DNA of 53,873 bases from Xenorhabdus yunnanensis. Lineage in GTDB: Bacteria > Pseudomonadota > Gammaproteobacteria > Enterobacterales > Enterobacteriaceae. The stretch spans positions 1 to 53,873 of the forward strand of contig NZ_JAQRFI010000031.1 of assembly GCF_028598805.1 (NCBI RefSeq). Reading direction: 5' to 3'. The notes below the pieces were generated by a model that worked only from the letters and a program-made list of their open reading frames with translations, searched no databases and was not told where the DNA came from. A program made the translations under genes and the position numbers. Shown piece after piece: positions 1 through 8,434 of this stretch. The number at the start of each line of letters is the position of its first letter. The first letter of the stretch is position 1.

Positions 1-160
1 CTTTAACACCGGGTTTACAGGCTTGATAGGTGTATTCCAACTGAAAGACCTTACAACAGGCATAACAGCGATAACGGGGATGGCCGCCATTTCCTTTTCC
101 ATGCCCTTTGATATGTTCTGATGTGTGACAATAACGACAATAAACGTCAACTTTAGCCAT
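1..160 (-). CDS. insA: IS1-family InsA protein, N-terminal part (runs off the left edge)
   Basis: 53 codons are visible. The protein begins MAKVDVYCRYCHTSEH and carries two CxxC pairs (CRYC at 8-11 and CYAC near residue 32), the zinc-ribbon of IS1 InsA, followed by the typical VFQLEYTYQACKPG stretch. InsA is the N-terminal DNA-binding part of the InsAB' transposase made by programmed frameshifting and acts on the IS ends. A good ribosome-binding site (GGGTGGAG) precedes the ATG at 160. Whether the copy is intact cannot be told from this fragment. Confidence 0.85.
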   Translation of the reverse strand, partial: MAKVDVYCRYCHTSEHIKGHGKGNGGHPRYRCYACCKVFQLEYTYQACKPGVK

Positions 161-217
161 ACTCCACCCTTAAAAAGTTAAAGCATATCACAATAACTAA
201 CTATTCAATACATGACC
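1..217 (-). mobile_element. IS1-family insertion sequence, 5' end (partial)
   Basis: The window opens inside an IS1-family element that continues to the left. The outer end is placed near 217 because the minus strand there begins GGTCATG, close to the GGTGATG start of the IS1 terminal inverted repeat, and lies about 57 bp before the insA start, the same geometry as IS1. The other end, the insB part and the target duplication lie outside the window, so the boundary is inferred. It marks the left edge of the visible accessory region. Confidence 0.7.
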
Positions 218-382
218 ATGAATCTTCTAATACTTTATGAGTACATTTCCATTCGTTACATTGGAAATTTCTCTAATATATTCTTATTTTGTGATCTATA
301 TTTTAATTGTTTTAAAAACAAGCTATCACTATAATGAATTTTAATGTAATTTATTAATAAATTACATTTCATTATAAGATAT

Positions 383-1291
383 ATGAATAATTTACGAAAT
401 ATTGATCTTAATCTATTAGTTACTTTGCAGATATTATTAATCGAGAAGCACATTACGCGTACAGCAAACAGACTACATAAAAGCCAACCAGCAATAAGCC
501 ATGCACTTGCAAATTTACGCACTCTATTTGACGACCCTTTGCTAATACGTCGTTCTGGAAAGCTTGAACTAACTATTCGAGCTCAAGAGTTACTCATACC
601 TCTTCGTGAGATTTTAGGTCAAATTAATACACTAATTGAACCTCCATTATTCGATCCAACTCAGACCAAAAGAACATTCCGTTTATCCATGTCAGACTAT
701 GGAGCCCGTGTTCTATTACCAATTTTAATTCGAACATTTCGCACTATTGCTCCTAATATTAAATTATCTATAAGTCAAGCTAGCCGAGAATCAATGCTTA
801 TTGACGTAATCGATAGCGAAATCGATCTCGCTCTCGGAGTATTCCCCCAAAAGATCCCCGAGGATTTGCATTCACATACTTTATTCACCGAAAAATTTTC
901 TTGTCTAGCTGATGCATCAACTATTCCAGAAAACGGGTATCTAGATCAAAGTTCTTGGTTAGCACGTCCCCATGTATCTGTTGCTATGCAGGCAGGAGCA
1001 GAAGATGATATTGATCATGTTTTATCGAAAGAGGGTTTACATAGAAAGATTAGTGTACAACTGCCTCATTGGGGAATAGCCAATGATATCATTTCTGGAA
1101 CTGATTTAATTCTCACAGTAGCTCGCCGTAGTTTGGTTAGTGTAGAAAATGACTCTAATCTACGGATATTTCCTCCACCATTTGATATTGCTCCTTTCGA
1201 TTTTAAAATGATTTGGCACAAACGACAGGAAATAGATACTGCTCATTGTTGGTTAAGACAGATAATCATGCGTTTTTTGAATAATAATTAG
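383..1291 (+). CDS. LysR-family transcriptional regulator (ToxR-like, toxoflavin cluster)
   Basis: This 302-aa protein has an N-terminal winged helix-turn-helix (about 5-65, including RNIDLNLLVTL and the recognition-helix stretch KSQPAISHALANLR) and a PBP2-type effector domain (about 90-300), the standard LysR layout and length. It stands directly upstream of and co-oriented with the methyltransferase that opens the tox-like operon. In Burkholderia glumae the LysR regulator ToxR sits beside toxABCDE and activates it with toxoflavin as co-inducer; by position and family this gene probably does the same, which is inference. The DNA is strongly AT-rich compared with the core genes to the right, suggesting transfer. 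A weak stem (TGCCAT...ATGGCA) follows the stop without a U-tract. The ToxR role is not proved from sequence. Confidence 0.8.
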   Translation: MNNLRNIDLNLLVTLQILLIEKHITRTANRLHKSQPAISHALANLRTLFDDPLLIRRSGKLELTIRAQELLIPLREILGQINTLIEPPLFDPTQTKRTFRLSMSDYGARVLLPILIRTFRTIAPNIKLSISQASRESMLIDVIDSEIDLALGVFPQKIPEDLHSHTLFTEKFSCLADASTIPENGYLDQSSWLARPHVSVAMQAGAEDDIDHVLSKEGLHRKISVQLPHWGIANDIISGTDLILTVARRSLVSVENDSNLRIFPPPFDIAPFDFKMIWHKRQEIDTAHCWLRQIIMRFLNNN

Positions 1292-1711
1292 AGTGATTTT
1301 TAATATTTAACTTTCGTGCCATTTCATTATTGAGATGGCAATATATGCCCCATAAAATACAAACCTTTTGATTTGTAAATTAAATTATCGATTACCATCA
1401 GATAAATAATTTGTTATATCAATATTAGTTTTTATTATATTACTCATCTTTATAGAAATTAATTATTTTTATTAATTTTCAATATTTGATAAAATAATTT
1501 GAAATTTATTACATAAAAACTATCATTCCCCTAAAAGTCAATCAATAGTTACTCCTTTATGGTTATAGTAACAAACATAAAAAAGGTAAAGAACTATTTT
1601 TATTGGTAATAATTCAAAAAAAGTATTCATCATTAATTGTTCATGATTTAAATTATTAATGTTGAATTAAATTCAACCTAAAAACATATAATATATTATT
1701 AAGAGTAAATA
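1292..1711 (+). promoter_or_regulatory. AT-rich leader region upstream of the tox-like operon
   Basis: These 420 bp hold no credible gene. They are extremely AT-rich and contain a perfect 17-bp palindrome at 1661-1677 near the end. The operon promoter and the regulator's binding sites are expected here. I cannot assign a unique -35/-10 pair because many AT-rich hexamers fit. Confidence 0.5.
1661..1677. promoter_or_regulatory. perfect palindrome, candidate LysR operator of the tox-like operon
   Basis: GTTGAATTAAATTCAAC is a perfect dyad with 8-bp arms around a single A. It ends 34 bp before the methyltransferase ATG. LysR regulators bind partly palindromic T-N11-A type boxes; the dyad has that general form but its T/A spacing is not exact. 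Position and symmetry make it the best candidate binding site for the adjacent regulator. Confidence 0.45.
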
Positions 1712-2455
1712 ATGGAAAAGAAAATTATCTATGACTCTATCGGAGAATCTTTCGAACAATTTGCAGATACAGTTGCTCAACGTAAAGTAGAAGTTAGAAC
1801 GATATTTGATATGATCGGAGATGTAAGTGGGAAATCAGTTCTAGATTTAGCTTGTGGATATGGCTATTTTGGTCGAGAGCTACGAAAACGCGGTGCATCC
1901 AAAGTAATTGGTATAGATATTTCAGAAAAAATGATAGAACTTGCCAAAGAAAAATCAAATCAATATGGCGACAATCTTGAGTTTCATGTTCGCAATGTTT
2001 GCACCATGGAATCATTCGGAAAATTCGATATTGTTGTTGCTGCCTGGTTATTCAACAATGCCGAATCATTAGACAATCTTGAAGCTATGTTTCGTGTTAT
2101 TGCTGATAATATAAAACCTTCTGGAAAGTTAATTGCTTACACTGTTGATCCTGATTTTCAGTTAAAAATGGGTAACTTTGATATCTATGGAGTCAATGTT
2201 CTTAAGGAAGAGAATTGGAACGGTGGATTTCGTCATGAAGCTGAGTTTGTTACTAACCCACCAAGTGCTTTCACATTTTATCGATGGAGCCGTGAAAATT
2301 ACGAATACGCTCTTGAAAAAGCAGGGTTCAAACACTTCGAATGGAGAAAACCATTACTTTTAGATAGTGATATAAAATCTTATCCAGAAGGATTCTGGAA
2401 TATTTTTCAGGAAAATTGCCTTCAAACAGGTCTTATATGTGAATGTAGAATTTAA
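1712..2455 (+). CDS. toxA: SAM-dependent N-methyltransferase, ToxA-like (toxoflavin biosynthesis)
   Basis: This 247-aa class I methyltransferase has SAM motif I at 43-57 (VLDLACGYGYFGREL), the acidic end of strand 2 near VIGIDIS, and motif II/III around FDIVVAAWLF. In B. glumae ToxA is a dual-specificity N-methyltransferase that makes the last two methylations of 1,6-didemethyltoxoflavin. This gene's length and its neighbours (GTP cyclohydrolase II, WD40, FGE-domain and RibD-like genes) fit that role. It is the first gene of the operon, about 55 bp before the FGE-domain gene. Family membership is clear; the substrate is inferred from context. Confidence 0.8.
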   Translation: MEKKIIYDSIGESFEQFADTVAQRKVEVRTIFDMIGDVSGKSVLDLACGYGYFGRELRKRGASKVIGIDISEKMIELAKEKSNQYGDNLEFHVRNVCTMESFGKFDIVVAAWLFNNAESLDNLEAMFRVIADNIKPSGKLIAYTVDPDFQLKMGNFDIYGVNVLKEENWNGGFRHEAEFVTNPPSAFTFYRWSRENYEYALEKAGFKHFEWRKPLLLDSDIKSYPEGFWNIFQENCLQTGLICECRI

Positions 2456-2509
2456 TTCATGCTTTATTATAGTAAATAACAACCCAGAGTTTTAGATGAA
2501 TTAATAAAT

Positions 2510-3511
2510 ATGAAATACTTTCATTCACCAGATTATTTAGAAAAAGCATCTCCAGATTTAAGTAACAGAAAATTGCTGGGGTTGCAAGAAAACTATATTC
2601 CATCTAGGAATTTAAAGTTAACTGTAAAAGAATTCAAAAACTTATCAAAAAAAAGTATAAATCATTGGTTGAAGCTTCTTGAAAGTACAGACTTTCCATT
2701 AGAATATCGTTACACCGCAGGGCAATTACTTTCATATGCAGGAGATCCAAGACTAGATCCATTTATTCCAAAAATGATAGATATTCCCGGAGGGGATGTT
2801 TATATTGGATTACCTCCTGAATATTTAGATTCTACTATGATTGCTCTGGCCGATTTGAATTTAGATCGTGAGTGGATAATAAAAGAAATACCCCGCCATC
2901 ACGTTAATTTAAATCCCTATAGAATTGGTAAGTATCCTGTTACTAATTTTGAATATATGGCCTTTTTAAAGGATAGTGGCGAAAGTCGCTTACCTGATAC
3001 TTGGTTTTTAGGACGTTATCCTTTTGAGCTTGCTAGCCATCCAGTGAATGGAATTACGGCTGAAGATGCTGATTGTTATTGTCGATGGCTCACAGAAAAA
3101 ACGGGAAGGATTTTTCGATTACCTAATGAAGCCGAGTGGGAATATGCAGCAGCAGGGCCTGACAATCTGCAATTTCCTTGGGGAGAACAATTTCTACCAG
3201 ACCATGCCAATACAGCAGAAAGTGGAATATTTACCACAACTCCAGTAGGCATGTTCTCCTGTGGAGCCTCGCCTTTCGGATGTTTAGATATGGCGGGTAA
3301 TGTCGAAGAATATGTTGCGGAAAACTACGCCTCTTATCCTGGAGGGATTGCTGTACAAGACGATTTAGTCAATGTTCAAGGTGAGCATCGTGTAGCACGG
3401 GGCGGAAGTTATTCTCGTTTTCGAGATCTTGCTAGAAATACTCGTCGTCATGGGAAATTTCCCAGAAATATTTACGTTATGGGTTTTCGTCTGGCTGAAA
3501 GTATCTGCTGA
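2510..3511 (+). CDS. toxD: FGE/SUMF1-domain protein, ToxD-like
   Basis: The protein has 333 aa. Residues 1-85 form a helical N-terminal region, and from about 88 to the end there is a formylglycine-generating-enzyme/SUMF1-type fold: IDIPGGDVYIG, RIGKYPVTNFEYMAFL, FRLPNEAEWEYAA, LDMAGNVEEYV, and the closing RGGSYSRF and MGFRLAES. This domain occurs in true FGE oxidases and in many redox and iron-dependent enzymes such as EgtB-like proteins. ToxD of the toxoflavin operon belongs to this family. It probably acts in assembling the azapteridine ring, but its exact step is not something the sequence shows. There is no signal peptide, so it should be cytoplasmic. Confidence 0.78.
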   Translation: MKYFHSPDYLEKASPDLSNRKLLGLQENYIPSRNLKLTVKEFKNLSKKSINHWLKLLESTDFPLEYRYTAGQLLSYAGDPRLDPFIPKMIDIPGGDVYIGLPPEYLDSTMIALADLNLDREWIIKEIPRHHVNLNPYRIGKYPVTNFEYMAFLKDSGESRLPDTWFLGRYPFELASHPVNGITAEDADCYCRWLTEKTGRIFRLPNEAEWEYAAAGPDNLQFPWGEQFLPDHANTAESGIFTTTPVGMFSCGASPFGCLDMAGNVEEYVAENYASYPGGIAVQDDLVNVQGEHRVARGGSYSRFRDLARNTRRHGKFPRNIYVMGFRLAESIC

Positions 3512-3556
3512 TAAGAACAGATACCTAAATTAAACTACAATAAAGAAATATAAATT

Positions 3557-4162
3557 ATGATTACGTGCTGTGTAAAAAATTCCGTTGATATTCCTATACT
3601 TTCAGAAGGACATATTGGTTCCTTCATCTCATTTGATGGTTTTACATCACCAAATGAACATATTGCAATTGTAATGGGGGAATATCAGAATAAATCTCCT
3701 CTTGTACGTATTCACTCAGAGTGTTTAACCGGAGATATTTTTGGCTCTCATCGCTGTGACTGTGGTGCTCAATTGCAAGAAGCATTACAGCATATGTGTG
3801 AGGAAGGAGGGATATTATTGTACCTCCGCCAAGAAGGTCGTGGAATTGGATTGTATTCCAAATTGGATGCTTACAGCTTACAAGATAAAGGGTTCGATAC
3901 TTTCGAAGCTAATAAGAAACTTAATTTCCCAGAAGATGGACGGGATTTTTCTGTCGCAGCAAGTATGTTAAATGCACTTGGTATAACTAATTGTAGATTA
4001 ATGACGAATAACCCAGAAAAAGTCACGTCCTTAAAAAAATATGGCATACAGGTAGATGAAGTAATATCTACTGGCGTATACATGACCAAGCATAATCAAC
4101 ACTACCTTATGGCTAAAGCCAATAAAAAAAATCACGCTATCAAACTAAAGCTATCTGCCTAA
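3557..4162 (+). CDS. toxB: GTP cyclohydrolase II, ToxB-like
   Basis: A 201-aa stand-alone RibA-type enzyme without the DHBP synthase domain found in RibBA. Zinc ligands C56, C67 and C69 lie in [15 protein letters not shown], the [17 protein letters not shown] motif is at 90-106, and D127/R129 correspond to the catalytic Asp/Arg of E. coli RibA. It opens GTP to 2,5-diamino-6-ribosylamino-pyrimidinone 5'-phosphate. In toxoflavin synthesis ToxB performs this first step, diverting a riboflavin precursor. Its place between FGE-domain and WD40 genes supports the dedicated role over housekeeping riboflavin synthesis, since ribA normally lies elsewhere in Enterobacterales. Confidence 0.85.
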   Translation: MITCCVKNSVDIPILSEGHIGSFISFDGFTSPNEHIAIVMGEYQNKSPLVRIHSECLTGDIFGSHRCDCGAQLQEALQHMCEEGGILLYLRQEGRGIGLYSKLDAYSLQDKGFDTFEANKKLNFPEDGRDFSVAASMLNALGITNCRLMTNNPEKVTSLKKYGIQVDEVISTGVYMTKHNQHYLMAKANKKNHAIKLKLSA

Positions 4163-4183
4163 ATAAATAAGGTTATAACAAAA

Positions 4184-5869
4184 ATGAAACACTTTTCTCC
4201 AATAAGTGGTATCGCTTCTTTTCAAGAGCGTTACTTAGCTACTGCTGGTTACGATAATCAAGTTATCCTTTGGGATGCACAAAATAAACAAGCACTACAT
4301 CGTGTATATCACGACCATTTAGCCAACCAGTGTTCATTCAGTCCTAATGGTCGTTGGTTAGTTAGTGCAAGTAGCGATTATAGTGCTCGAATTTGGGAAG
4401 TTCCAACTATGCGGTTAAAGGCGGCATTATTAGGCCATGAAGACGATGTCGAAATGGCCGTTTTTAATCCAACGAGTGATCTTGTTGCTACTTGCTCACG
4501 AGATAAAAGTATTCGGTTATTCCGAGTTAATAATGGTCAATGTCAACATGTTTTACAAGGACACAATGCTGATGTTATTTCTATTAGCTGGAGCATGGAT
4601 GGCACCACTTTAGTGTCAAGTAGTGATGACGGTACAATTCGTCGATGGGATACAATCAAAGGTATTGAGATTGAATGTATCGATCTCAATGGCGTGGAAA
4701 CCGATACTATTGCTTTAACTAATGACGGAATAATCTTTGCTGGTGACGATGAAGGTAAACTCATTGTCATTGATACCGCTGGTAAACGTAGTATACAAGC
4801 ACATTCAGCTGGCATTAAGCGTGTAGTATGGAATGAACAAACAAAACGTCTAATTAGTCTCAGCTATGATCGCTCAGTCATTCTATGGGAATTTATTGGT
4901 GGTAATCTTAAAAAGATCTCTGAAAGCTCTTTGCCTAGTCTGATATGGCCTCGAAGCTGTGCTTTCCTTGGTGAAGAGCGGATTGCTTTCGTAACTTTTG
5001 GTTCAACATATGCAGTCTGGAATCATCATGTAAATACTTGGGATCTTGATGGTATTGAACAAGCTATTAGTCTCAACTCTGTGACAATATATGGCAATAA
5101 TACTTATTCAATTGGTGATTCTGGTACATTATTTGTTAACGATAAGCCCAATACTGCGATTGGTAGTCTCTGTAATTTTCTTCTGCCTTATAGGCAAAAA
5201 ATACTCACAGGTGGCCAAATGGGGCAACTCTTTGATGCTGTTAGTGGTGAGTTGATCTATCAACATCATTCTCCACTCAACTGTGGTACCATTTTTATCC
5301 GTAATGGGCGTCAGTATGCAGCTATAGGCACTTACACAGGTGAGGCTTTGATCTTTGATATAGATGAGCATGAGTCAGTACGTTTCTTGGAAGAAATACA
5401 CTTACATGACAATGCAATCAAGGGACTATCTGCTAATGATAAATACATATTCAGTGTATGTGCGACAGCCGCAGCGGCTTTTCATAAAGTTGATAATTTC
5501 AAATTGCACTCTTACATCGAAAAAGCACATGACCGCATTTCTAATGATTGTTCGTCTATTGATGGGGGGTTTGCTAGTGTTGGCAGAGATCTAAAACTTA
5601 GAGTATGGACATCTGATAAAGCCGAAGTATATGAAACACCCCATCAACATTCAGTAAAATGTATATCGACTTCTGACGATCAAAAAATTATTGCTACTGG
5701 AAGTTATGGAGGGACAGTCGCCTTATTTGATTTACAAAAACGTGAGTGGATTTCAAAAAATAAACCCACAACAAGTGGCATATCTTGCATTATTTATTCA
5801 TCAAAAGAAAAAAAGTTTATTGCTAGTTCTTATGATGGAAATCTATATTCAATTGGAATCAGTGCCTAA
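4184..5869 (+). CDS. toxC: WD40-repeat protein, ToxC-like
   Basis: The 561-aa protein begins its repeats almost at the N-terminus and carries many WD-type blades, for example NQVILWDA, DYSARIWEV, DKSIRLFRV, DGTIRRWDT, DRSVILWEF and LKLRVWTS, each preceded by a GH-type turn (LLGHEDDVEMAVF, LQGHNADVISISW). It likely forms one or two beta-propellers. It starts 22 bp after toxB and has no signal peptide or membrane segment. ToxC of the toxoflavin operon is a WD-repeat protein of unclear function, perhaps a scaffold for unstable intermediates. WD40 proteins are uncommon in Enterobacterales core genomes, so the combination is diagnostic. Confidence 0.8.
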   Translation: MKHFSPISGIASFQERYLATAGYDNQVILWDAQNKQALHRVYHDHLANQCSFSPNGRWLVSASSDYSARIWEVPTMRLKAALLGHEDDVEMAVFNPTSDLVATCSRDKSIRLFRVNNGQCQHVLQGHNADVISISWSMDGTTLVSSSDDGTIRRWDTIKGIEIECIDLNGVETDTIALTNDGIIFAGDDEGKLIVIDTAGKRSIQAHSAGIKRVVWNEQTKRLISLSYDRSVILWEFIGGNLKKISESSLPSLIWPRSCAFLGEERIAFVTFGSTYAVWNHHVNTWDLDGIEQAISLNSVTIYGNNTYSIGDSGTLFVNDKPNTAIGSLCNFLLPYRQKILTGGQMGQLFDAVSGELIYQHHSPLNCGTIFIRNGRQYAAIGTYTGEALIFDIDEHESVRFLEEIHLHDNAIKGLSANDKYIFSVCATAAAAFHKVDNFKLHSYIEKAHDRISNDCSSIDGGFASVGRDLKLRVWTSDKAEVYETPHQHSVKCISTSDDQKIIATGSYGGTVALFDLQKREWISKNKPTTSGISCIIYSSKEKKFIASSYDGNLYSIGISA

Positions 5870-5884
5870 TCAATAAAAAAACAC

Positions 5885-5908
5885 CTGCGTGGTTTACATA
5901 CCACGCAG
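5885..5908 (+). promoter_or_regulatory. RNA hairpin between WD40 gene and ribD-like gene
   Basis: Perfect 8-bp arms CTGCGTGG and CCACGCAG enclose an 8-nt loop. The GC-rich stem stands out in AT-rich DNA. No U-tract follows, so it is not a standard terminator; it could stabilise the upstream message or modulate read-through into the last gene, whose ATG is at 5936. Confidence 0.5.
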
Positions 5909-5935
5909 AGCTTACTCACAACTAGAGAACGAAGT

Positions 5936-7024
5936 ATGTCTAATACTCTTTCTGATGAATTATATATGCGCCGTGCACTGGAATTGGCAGAAAAAGGTCG
6001 TTACACTGCACACCCCAACCCGAAAGTCGGTTGTATTTTAGTTCTAGAAAATACCATTATTGGTGAAGGTTGGCATGTACGCGTAGGAACGCCACATGCT
6101 GAAATAAATGCCCTCCATCAAGCAGGCACACAGGCTAATGGTTCAACAGCTTATGTAACACTAGAGCCATGCGCTCATCATGGTAGAACTCCTCCCTGTT
6201 GTGATGCTCTTATTAACGCAGGTGTTAGCCGCGTCGTTATTGCGAGTGAAGATCCCTATCCTCAAGTAAATGGGAAAGGTATTGAGCGATTACGCAAAGC
6301 CGGTATCAATGTAGAAGTTGGCCTCCTGAGAAAAGAGGCAGAAGAACTTAACTGTGGTTTTCTTTCAAGGGTCCGTAGGGGACGTCCTTGGGTTAGAGCT
6401 AAAATAGGCATGAGCTTAGATGGTCGTACAACTCTTGCTGATGGCAATTCAAAATGGATTACATCTGCAAAATCAAGGGAAGATGTTCATAAATGGAGAT
6501 TAAGTAGTTGTGCAATTTTGACTGGCATTGGTACTGTGTTGGCAGATGATCCACAGCTAACAGCCCGTATATCTAATGATATGAATTTAGCACCTCTCCG
6601 TATCATTCTAGATAGCTACCTAAGAATTCCTCACAAAGCTAAAGTGCTTGACAAAATGGCTGAAACTCTAATTGTTCATCGTCCAGATGCGCAAGAAATA
6701 AAATTACCTCCTCATGTCAATAGAATTAGTATTGATACTTGTAATAATCAAATAAATCTTAAGATGTTATTAGAAGAATTAGGGAATAGAGGATTAAATG
6801 ATATTTTTGTCGAAGCTGGTCCTATTTTGACTGGCTCTCTATTAAAAGAAAGATTAATTGATGAGCTACTTGTTTATGTATCACCAAGACTACTTGGTGA
6901 TCAAGCTCGACCTATGATGGCCTATATATATCCAGAATCTTTGGAAATTTCTCCATTTTTCAGATTAATCGAACATATTCAAGTCGACACCGATATTCGT
7001 TTACGTTTTCGGCCTATAATCTGA
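5936..7024 (+). CDS. toxE: RibD-type bifunctional deaminase/reductase, ToxE-like
   Basis: The 362-aa protein has an N-terminal cytidine-deaminase-like domain (1-145) with zinc motif HAE at 54-56 and PCAHHGRTPPCC with C79 and C88. The C-terminal dihydrofolate-reductase-like domain begins near 150 (KIGMSLDGRTTLADG) and ends LRFRPI. RibD deaminates and then reduces the product of GTP cyclohydrolase II; ToxE is the corresponding enzyme of the toxoflavin route. It is the last gene of the tox-like operon, after a hairpin. Full length (E. coli RibD is about 367 aa), so both activities could be present. The housekeeping ribD is normally next to nrdR/ribH, which is not the case here. Confidence 0.82.
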   Translation: MSNTLSDELYMRRALELAEKGRYTAHPNPKVGCILVLENTIIGEGWHVRVGTPHAEINALHQAGTQANGSTAYVTLEPCAHHGRTPPCCDALINAGVSRVVIASEDPYPQVNGKGIERLRKAGINVEVGLLRKEAEELNCGFLSRVRRGRPWVRAKIGMSLDGRTTLADGNSKWITSAKSREDVHKWRLSSCAILTGIGTVLADDPQLTARISNDMNLAPLRIILDSYLRIPHKAKVLDKMAETLIVHRPDAQEIKLPPHVNRISIDTCNNQINLKMLLEELGNRGLNDIFVEAGPILTGSLLKERLIDELLVYVSPRLLGDQARPMMAYIYPESLEISPFFRLIEHIQVDTDIRLRFRPII

Positions 7025-7066
7025 AATGTCGTAATTTATTACTCCTACTATCTAATCGGCGGGATT

Positions 7067-7456
7067 AATTAACCTGAATTCTGGATAAAAATTTGAACTA
7101 ATTACCTATTCCAAAATCAGAATTTTCGACAAAAAAACCGCTCTCAATAAGGAACAGGCATGAACAAATTAGTTGAACTTTTCTGTGATGTCGACGATTT
7201 TTGTCGCGTTTTCATTCTACAATGGGAGCAATTTTGTCTCGAAAATGGATATCGTCAGCGCCGCTGCCAGAGCCGTATGAGTCTCAGCAAGATAATGGCT
7301 ATTTTGATATTTTTTCATATGTCAAATCAGCGTAATTTTAAAAAATTCTATCTGGCATTCATTTGGTCATATCACCGCAAAGATTTTCCGACTCTGCTCA
7401 GTAATTTGAGAAGTGAAGCGTGGATCCTCTCAGATTTCCGGCCTTATAGTGCCTAA
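7067..7456 (+). pseudogene. IS982-family transposase, truncated N-terminal remnant
   Basis: The frame 7160-7456 encodes 98 aa that start MNKLVELFCDVDDFCRVF and continue with RMSLSKIMAILIFFHMS and FKKFYLAF, the N-terminus of IS982-family transposases (normally close to 300 aa). Similarity stops after DFPTLLSNLRS and the frame closes soon after, so the catalytic domain is gone. The sequence ACCTGAATTCTGGATAAAA near 7070 may be the old terminal repeat, which sets my left boundary. Non-functional remnant directly after the tox-like operon. Confidence 0.7.
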
Positions 7457-7559
7457 AAGAGGGAAGCTTGTTGCTCCCTGATGACAGGGAACACAGTATC
7501 TGTCTTGAACCGTATTTTTTAAGAAATCAGCTGATGGTAAGACTCATTCCATATCTAGC

Positions 7560-7700
7560 TATTTCTAACCATTGCGTTAACGATGGTCAGAAGCTGGCTG
7601 AACCCGTTATATAACTCGTGATTGACGGGTACACCTCCGTAAAATGCTGGTAACCCTCTTGAGGTCTTTAGGCTCCTGAAAAAGCGCTCCATGGGACTAC
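7560..7700 (-). pseudogene. IS3-family transposase OrfB, C-terminal fragment (decayed)
   Basis: On the minus strand one frame reads SPMERFFRSLKTSRG and, after a frameshift, the next frame reads GYQHFTEVYPSITSYI. These match the end of the DDE domain of IS3-type OrfB, where ERFFRSLK is followed by a GY..F.EA...I..YI stretch. Only about 45 residues remain and there is a frameshift and a stop, so this is a relic. Confidence 0.6.
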
Positions 7701-7839
7701 TGACGCTCCTATGTCAAGAATTATTATGAGGTCGATTTTAGATCAGCCAAAATAAGTGGGTACAGCTCCCTGATAAATTTAAGCAGCCTGTTTTTTCCAT
7801 ACTGGATTCAGCATCATAATATCCAGGTGCTGCCAATTT

Positions 7840-8310
7840 ATTGTCCCGCCAGACCAACACTCCGGATGTACCGCTGAGCCACTCGGTATCGGTAGCCTAC
7901 ATCCTGCCATTTTAGTGTTTTCTGGTCACCACCACTGTAACGCTGTGCTGGTACCACGTAACTCAGTCCACTATGCCGATACTCGTTATTGTACCAACAG
8001 GTAAAATACTCACCCCATTCCCGCGCTCCGGTTAGATCCCTGAACCCACTTGCCGGCCATATCGGCTCATATTTCAGTGTCAGGAACAACTATTCAACAT
8101 ACGCATTTTCATTACTCACGCGAAGCCGGATGTGGGACGGAAAACGGAGTAATAGCTAGCCCCTGAAGTTTCACAGTGTCTGCGATTTCATTGTGACACA
8201 ATTATCGGCATTCAACACCAGCAGCGCACCTGTAGTACCATGCGCTGTATCAGCGCACACACTAGTTACGCCTGCATCAGTACAATAATGGTCTGCCACC
8301 AAATGAATCG
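7840..8310 (-). pseudogene. IS3-type transposase OrfB relic, frameshifted and with a stop
   Basis: The minus strand encodes LFLTLKYEPIWPASGF, REWGEYFTCWYNNEYRHSGL and VPAQRYSGG, the C-terminal signature of IS2/IS150-like OrfB proteins. Upstream, RVSNENAYVE is followed by an in-frame TAG where the family has a serine. Further upstream, LNADNCVTMKSQTL and LQGLAITPFSVPHP lie in other frames, so at least two frameshifts are present. A second, distinct relic from that at 7560-7700. Confidence 0.7.
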
Positions 8311-8434
8311 GAGAGACGGTTATTGAGATATTTTAAAACTGTGGCCAGTCTTAGCTGACCACTATCACTATATACACTATATAGCCAAGAGATATCCTTT
8401 CTTATTGATGATTACACTTGCTGCAAAAAAGCAA

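Noticed and set aside
3557-7024. GTP cyclohydrolase II and RibD-like genes as housekeeping riboflavin genes
   Set aside because: They lie in an AT-rich accessory block with WD40, FGE-domain and methyltransferase genes, and lack ribB/ribH/ribE neighbours, which fits the tox set better.
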